From assembly GCA_013397795.1 (NCBI GenBank), contig VZTJ01002478.1, positions 1,623,541-1,687,540 of the forward strand: DNA of 64,000 nt, given 5' to 3'. How positions within the stretch are numbered: the first letter of the stretch is position 1; each line of letters opens with the position of its first letter. The translations under genes and the position numbers were made by a program. Shown here piece after piece: positions 59,085-64,000 of the stretch. This DNA comes from Orthonyx spaldingii. Lineage: Eukaryota > Chordata > Aves > Passeriformes > Orthonychidae. The notes below the pieces were generated by a model. That model did no database searches. It had not been told where the DNA came from and saw only the letters and a list, made by a program, of their open reading frames with translations.

Positions 59085-62000
59085 TCCAGAGCTGTCTGTC
59101 TGACTAATGCATTGGTAAGGGCATGCCTGACTTTATTAGATAGGAGTCTGGTTTTTGGCTTTATTAGATGGCACTTTTTTTCCTTTCTGACTGGCTAGCA
59201 GTGTCTGGGCAATCTCACACTGTTAGCTCCTGACTTCTTGAAAGTAAAAGCATCATTCTGTTTCTTTGGAAATTTGCAAAATTTATTACTGTGTATTGTA
59301 AACAAAGAGGGGAAAATATAGATGTTAAGTTAAAAGGATTATTGTTGATGCAGGCTGTATTTCCTTCTTTCAGTCCAAATGATTTCAGTAATTTAAATAA
59401 CTTCCTTCCCCATGCCATGTTTGTGTTGGACGTCAGGGTGTCTGTTATTGTTTGTGGTGGTGGCCTGGGCATCCACACTCCTGGCACTCATGACCAGGAG
59501 TTCATGCTGACGACTCGACAATGCTGAGAATGCAGATGCACAACAAACACAATTAAAATGTCTTTTTTTCCTTTTAAGAACACGTTTGTTAGGTATATTT
59601 AAAAGCAAGGGTGTGAATCACCTTCGTAACTACAGTTGGGCTTATTTTTTTCTTTGAAGGTCACAGCTTTTCCATTGAAGGAGTTCTTGTGTATTTATTC
59701 TGGCTGACTAGACAAATGGACCAAAGGTTTTTGCTCAGCCTTCTTTAGGCAGCAAAGTACTTGGACATTTTCTGTCTAAAGGATAGGAAAATATTTGAGA
59801 ACGTACTCAAGTTGATAACAAAAAGATAAATAGAATAGAAAGAAATAGAACAAAGGCAGGAACTTAAGCTTCCTCTTCGATTTTTTGAAACAGTGTTTTG
59901 CCAGTTTGGTTTGAACTTAGTGTATGCTTGGGGTTTTCTTTCTGATAAAGTGATGGTTTAAGAAATAGGAAATAAAATAGAAGGTGGTAGAATACCAATT
60001 GAAAAAAGCCATAGAACTAGAAAAGATGCAAGGACAGGTATTCTTGAGGTTGGAGAATTATTTTTGCATGTACCAGCTATGTTGTGGAAGCTGATTGAAT
60101 TATGAGTCCTGGGAGAAAAAGAGTTGAGCAATTATGTTTTTCTGTTTGGGTTTTTTTTCTGATGTAAGATTTGGGAGCATGAAATTAAATTATTAGGAGG
60201 TAAGTCTGAAACAAACAAAAGAACCGTATTTTCAGAAAACATAATAAAACAATGAATAAGTAATGTTTTAGACTTTTTGAATCCTCCATATCTTGCATGA
60301 AAGATTTCTCATAAAAAACCCAAATAACAGAACAGCCTTTCCCCCCTAAACCTGAAAGTTTTTCTCTTCAAAAGTAAGTGGATACATTCACAGAAGAAAA
60401 ATTTGGCATCCACAAGAACTTCTTTGTGTGCTGCCAGACCATTCCTGGCTCCCCCTTTGACTAATTTGGAGACAGCTTTTGTAGCCACAGGTGGCTCCCA
60501 GCAGAGTTCATGGGAGCTGGGCGTGGAGATGCTCCTTTTTCTGCTCTGTGTTGTGCCAGTGGTCACTGAGCCTGAAGGGCCAAGGTAAGTACCTGGCCTG
60601 CAGTCCCAGAGCCATGAGAATTTGACTTGGCTGAGAGGTGGGCAGTAGGCACTGGAGGCAGGGGCCCCTTCTCAATGAAAACCCGAGCATGGGTGCATTG
60701 AGCAGCAGATCACAGCCTGGAAATGCTGGTTTGAATTCCCATCGTGGGTTGAAGGGGGTCAGTGCACTGGTATGCCACCTATTATACGCTCTTCCTTCTA
60801 CTTTTACAGACACATCATTTTCTTCATCTGATAATTTGCTTCAAGGACCAGAAAAGTGAGTCTAAGGAATTTGCCCCCATTGCTGAAAGAAAAACCTGGG
60901 GACCTCCCAGGAGCTCATTATAGAGTTGTAAGGACCTGCATGAAGCCAGGGGTTCTTGGTGTCAGGGGCTTCTTACAAAAGGAGATATTTGCTACAGCAT
61001 TCATTTCAAAATGGGCTGTTTTATTTAAAAATGCTGAGCTTGGAACAAACTGAGTGCAGCACATTAGTGGGTTTTGGGTCCTGATCTCTGCAAATGTCAG
61101 AAGAGATGAAATGTCTCTTCACAGGGATACTTATAATGACTGTTGTGTTTACTCATGTGAATATTTTCCATAGCATGACCATGAAGTACAAACATTTGGA
61201 ATAACATGCAAATCTAGGGAGGTGGAGAGAATTCTTTTTTCACGTCTTTTGAACAGCATGAGCAAGACAAGGATAACAGTTCATTAACACCTCCAATAAA
61301 AGAAAAAAACACTTTATTGCCACCTGTGTGGTGTGAAACTGTTTGACAATTGAAAACATACTTGCTGAACTTCTGTGGAATATAGGATCTCACACGGGGT
61401 CTCCTTTAGGATTTTTGCTCATTTTGATTGTTGCTTATGAATTTTTTTGGGTTTTGTTTTTTTATTTTTCCTGCTGGAACAATTCAGCATGGCAAATGAC
61501 ATAGCATGAAACAGTCATAGAGGGCTTTTTTCTATTGGTGTCACTCCTTAAGGTTGGGTTGGCCAGTGAGAATGACTTCCCAATTTTCGTTTGTTGTGTA
61601 GGGCTATGCACAACAGGCAGTAGGAAGGACAGAAGTAGCTGGGCCCTCTATAAGTAACGTATTTCCAAGCAACAGATTGCTCATTTGAGAGAGGCCTTTC
61701 TTACACCATCTCATGTGATAGTTTGAGAAGCAGTTACTTGGAAATCTTCCTCTGCCCAAATCTGCTCAAGGACTGGTTGAACGGGATGCAATGAGCTGAA
61801 GCAAGAGCTTGTCAGTATGCTCCTGGGACTTACCTAGAGTAGACACAACCTATAATGGTGTGTCCCCAAAAGCTGCTTTGCTTTGCCAGCCCTAGAGAAA
61901 ACAATAGCTGAGCTATGCATATCCAAAAATGCCGGGTATGGTGGAGACAGAGGAAGGGCTCACTTCCACAGGTTCGAGAGCAAGGTCCAGCCCATGTCAG

Positions 62001-63300
62001 GCATTGGCAATTTGATGGGGTAGTGAGAGGGGAAGCTGAGCATGTTAGGGACTGAACTCTTAGTCACTGTGCTTGTGTGCAAGCCAGGCTGATGACAGTT
62101 TTAGGAACAAGGTTTGCAGTTGCTGGTGTAGCAGACTTGAGGAGAAAGAAGAAATTTTGGAATGTTTAGTCCTTTGCAGTAGTTTTTCCTTGCTGTGGTG
62201 GCTTCAGCATTATTGAATATTTTTCTAAAAATCTTTACTTGTACCTGCTAGTGTGGCTCAGCCAGACCAAGTCCTACGGCAGCAAGGCACCTTGTGAAAT
62301 GCCAGATCCTAGAAGTAATCTTTAAATCCCACAGGTGCTTTGGGATAACCACTCCCTTGTGCTTCAATCTGCTGGTCAGTGCACCAAACAGATTTTTGAC
62401 AGAACACTTACTGCAGTGATACCTGCAAACATGAAACAAAATTGTATATTAAGGAGGATTTATGCTGCAACTGCATGCAAGGGAATCTGGTCTTCAAGCT
62501 TAATAAAACTAAAACTTTCAGAATCAAATTCTAATATCAGTGCTCAGTCCTTTGCATGGTCTGGCTGGCTCAGCCAACGAGATTGGTGGCAGAGAGACAT
62601 CACTCTATGGGTTATGTCTGGTGTTAGTGTTACGGAGAACAGAGGGAAGAAAGAAATTGGGCAGAAATAGTAAAAGGGAAGAGAACAGCTGGTTATACAT
62701 TCATTTGGAGAGGAACTCCAGTGTAAGTCATCCTGTGCGTCTTGTACGTGTATGTGTGCATATTGTGCTGTGGTGGTGGCAGCATGTCCTGACTGTGGCT
62801 GGGGTTTCAGGGCTTTGGCCTTTGTGTAAGCAGGATGTCAAAAAGATTCTCTGTCTAGAAGATTTAGAAGTAATTTTTAAGCATAATGTGATATTATAGA
62901 GCATTTATTGATCAAAATGTGAACACAATAGGCAAGGAGTGGCTTCTTGAGGAGCTGGGTTATACCACTGCATTTTGGATTCCCATTCTTCTCTTCTTCC
63001 AAACTTTTCTTCCCCATTACAAAGCCCAGATGAGGTAAAATGTGTTAGTGTGGAATCCAGTGGCTTTCCTTGCCATTGTGTAAGGTTGCTTTGCTGTGTA
63101 TTTTGGAGGATTTTTCCCTGTGGTGTTCTGTTGGCGTTATGGTACTCACTCTCCGCTTCTAAAATAGTGGCAGAATGTTGTAAAATCAGGCTTTTATCTT
63201 TGCTTTGGGTAAACTTTATTACAGAGCAGCAGTCCAGCATCTTCACTTGCATTGAACTGCATAAACATACTGGTTTTACCCTCTCTCTTGCTTCTCTCAT

Positions 63301-63357
63301 AGGCTGAACTTGATCTTGGAGGTCTTTTCCAACCTAATTGATTCTGTGATTCTGTAA
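63301..63357 (+). mobile_element. CR1 LINE 3' terminus (sense, heavily truncated)
   Basis: AGGCTGAACTTGATCTTGGA, GGTCTTTTCCAACCTAATTG and ATTCTGTGATTCTGTAATGG reproduce the last bases of avian CR1, including the terminal 8-base ATTCTGTG-type direct repeat typical of CR1 tails. Only the final 57 or so bases remain. Confidence 0.85.
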
Positions 63358-64000
63358 TGGCTTTGTCCAGATTTTTAGTTGTCTTGTGGAAACGATGGTA
63401 TGTGTATCTTGCTGGATGACTAGTAAAGCCAAACTCATTTTGCTCTAAGGCATTTCTTGGGTTTATGTTACAAAAGACAAACCCCTCTGATGCAGTGCAG
63501 AACAGAGGGTCAGCTATTACGGGTGTAATTATCTCGGTAAAGAATGCAGGGTGGTTAAGTGCTGCTGTCAAGCTGGGCTGTGTTTTAGACCTATCTGACA
63601 GGGAAAGAAGGCTAAGAAATAGCTGTATTTTTCTCCCATTACCTTGTTTAAAGGTGATACAGGACCTTACTCCTCCTGTTTTTCTCTCCTGCAAAATACA
63701 CTTTTTTTTTTTTAAGTGCTGAGCCCACAGTCTTGTGAGCAGTTTCAGCTCAACAAGGAATGCTTGATGTAATCTTCTGAAATTAGGCACGTAGGTGTGT
63801 TGTGCTTATTAGCCTGCTAGTGGCCGTTTAGCTATTTTATCTCAGTTATAATTAAAAGAGTGTTACCAGGAAAGGAGGAAGAGGAGGTGGGTCAGGAAGC
63901 TGAAGCCAGATCCAAGGTGGGATGTGTTTGAGCCTGTGAATGGGAAGTGTCTGGCAAAGATGTGCCTGTGTCTTCTAGCTATTAGACTATCTTTATACTG
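63358..64000 (+). other. STOX2 intron 1, end of window
   Basis: No feature is recognised. There is a T run at about 63703-63714. The window ends inside the intron. Confidence 0.65.

Larger units (their letters stand above)
56871..63299 (+). other. STOX2 intron 1, distal part in window
   Basis: No exon or RNA gene is recognised. Features of note are paired T runs at about 57360-57405, a 19-base near-palindrome at 58294-58312 and an inverted repeat at 59063-59084. Open frames are short. Confidence 0.65.

Noticed and set aside
60728..60750. tRNA B-box-like GGTTTGAATTCCC
   Set aside because: There is no matching A box or acceptor stem at the right distance, so no tRNA cloverleaf can be drawn.
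63194..63790. Minus-strand open frame of 198 codons, the longest outside the CpG islands
   Set aside because: It begins with GTG, runs through the antisense of a CR1 3' end at 63301-63357, and resembles no protein I know. It is an accidental frame.

Overview
The window is vertebrate nuclear DNA, most likely from a bird. Coding exons are small and split by GT-AG introns. CpG is scarce except in two islands. The recognisable interspersed repeats are CR1-type LINE fragments close to the avian consensus. The protein-coding content matches human 4q35.1 in gene order and orientation: (RWDD4, divergent) - TRAPPC11 - STOX2. No operons, phage genes, CRISPR arrays, rRNA or convincing tRNA genes are visible.

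Layout. Positions 1-528 are a GC-rich, probably bidirectional promoter with a perfect CRE and two inverted CCAAT boxes. A minus-strand ATG at 6-4 may start the divergent neighbour, which lies outside the window. Positions 529-24323 hold a complete TRAPPC11 gene with 29 coding exons. The exon phases all agree, and they sum to 3402 bases, or 1133 residues plus stop. The 3' UTR runs to about 25.25 kb, where a canonical AATAAA sits. A CR1 fragment lies in intron 4.

Positions 25.25-41.4 kb are intergenic. I find no gene there, only weak regulatory candidates and two old repeat relics (a MIR-like tail and a dispersed sauropsid motif). A second CpG island at about 41.44-42.62 kb carries the first coding exon of STOX2 (41854-42229), the form with the STOX1-like N-terminus. 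A short in-frame upstream ORF ends 6 bases before its ATG. Everything from 42230 to 64000 is the 5' part of the long STOX2 intron 1, with three CR1 fragments, a few palindromes and no further STOX2 exon that I can recognise.

The two genes are not known to act in one pathway. TRAPPC11 is a membrane-trafficking factor (TRAPPIII, ER-Golgi transport, autophagy). STOX2 is a winged-helix nuclear protein. I did not find an undescribed biological system. The most testable oddity is the STOX2 upstream ORF, built from an 8-codon direct repeat. Family assignments rest on protein and repeat sequences recalled from memory; no search was run.
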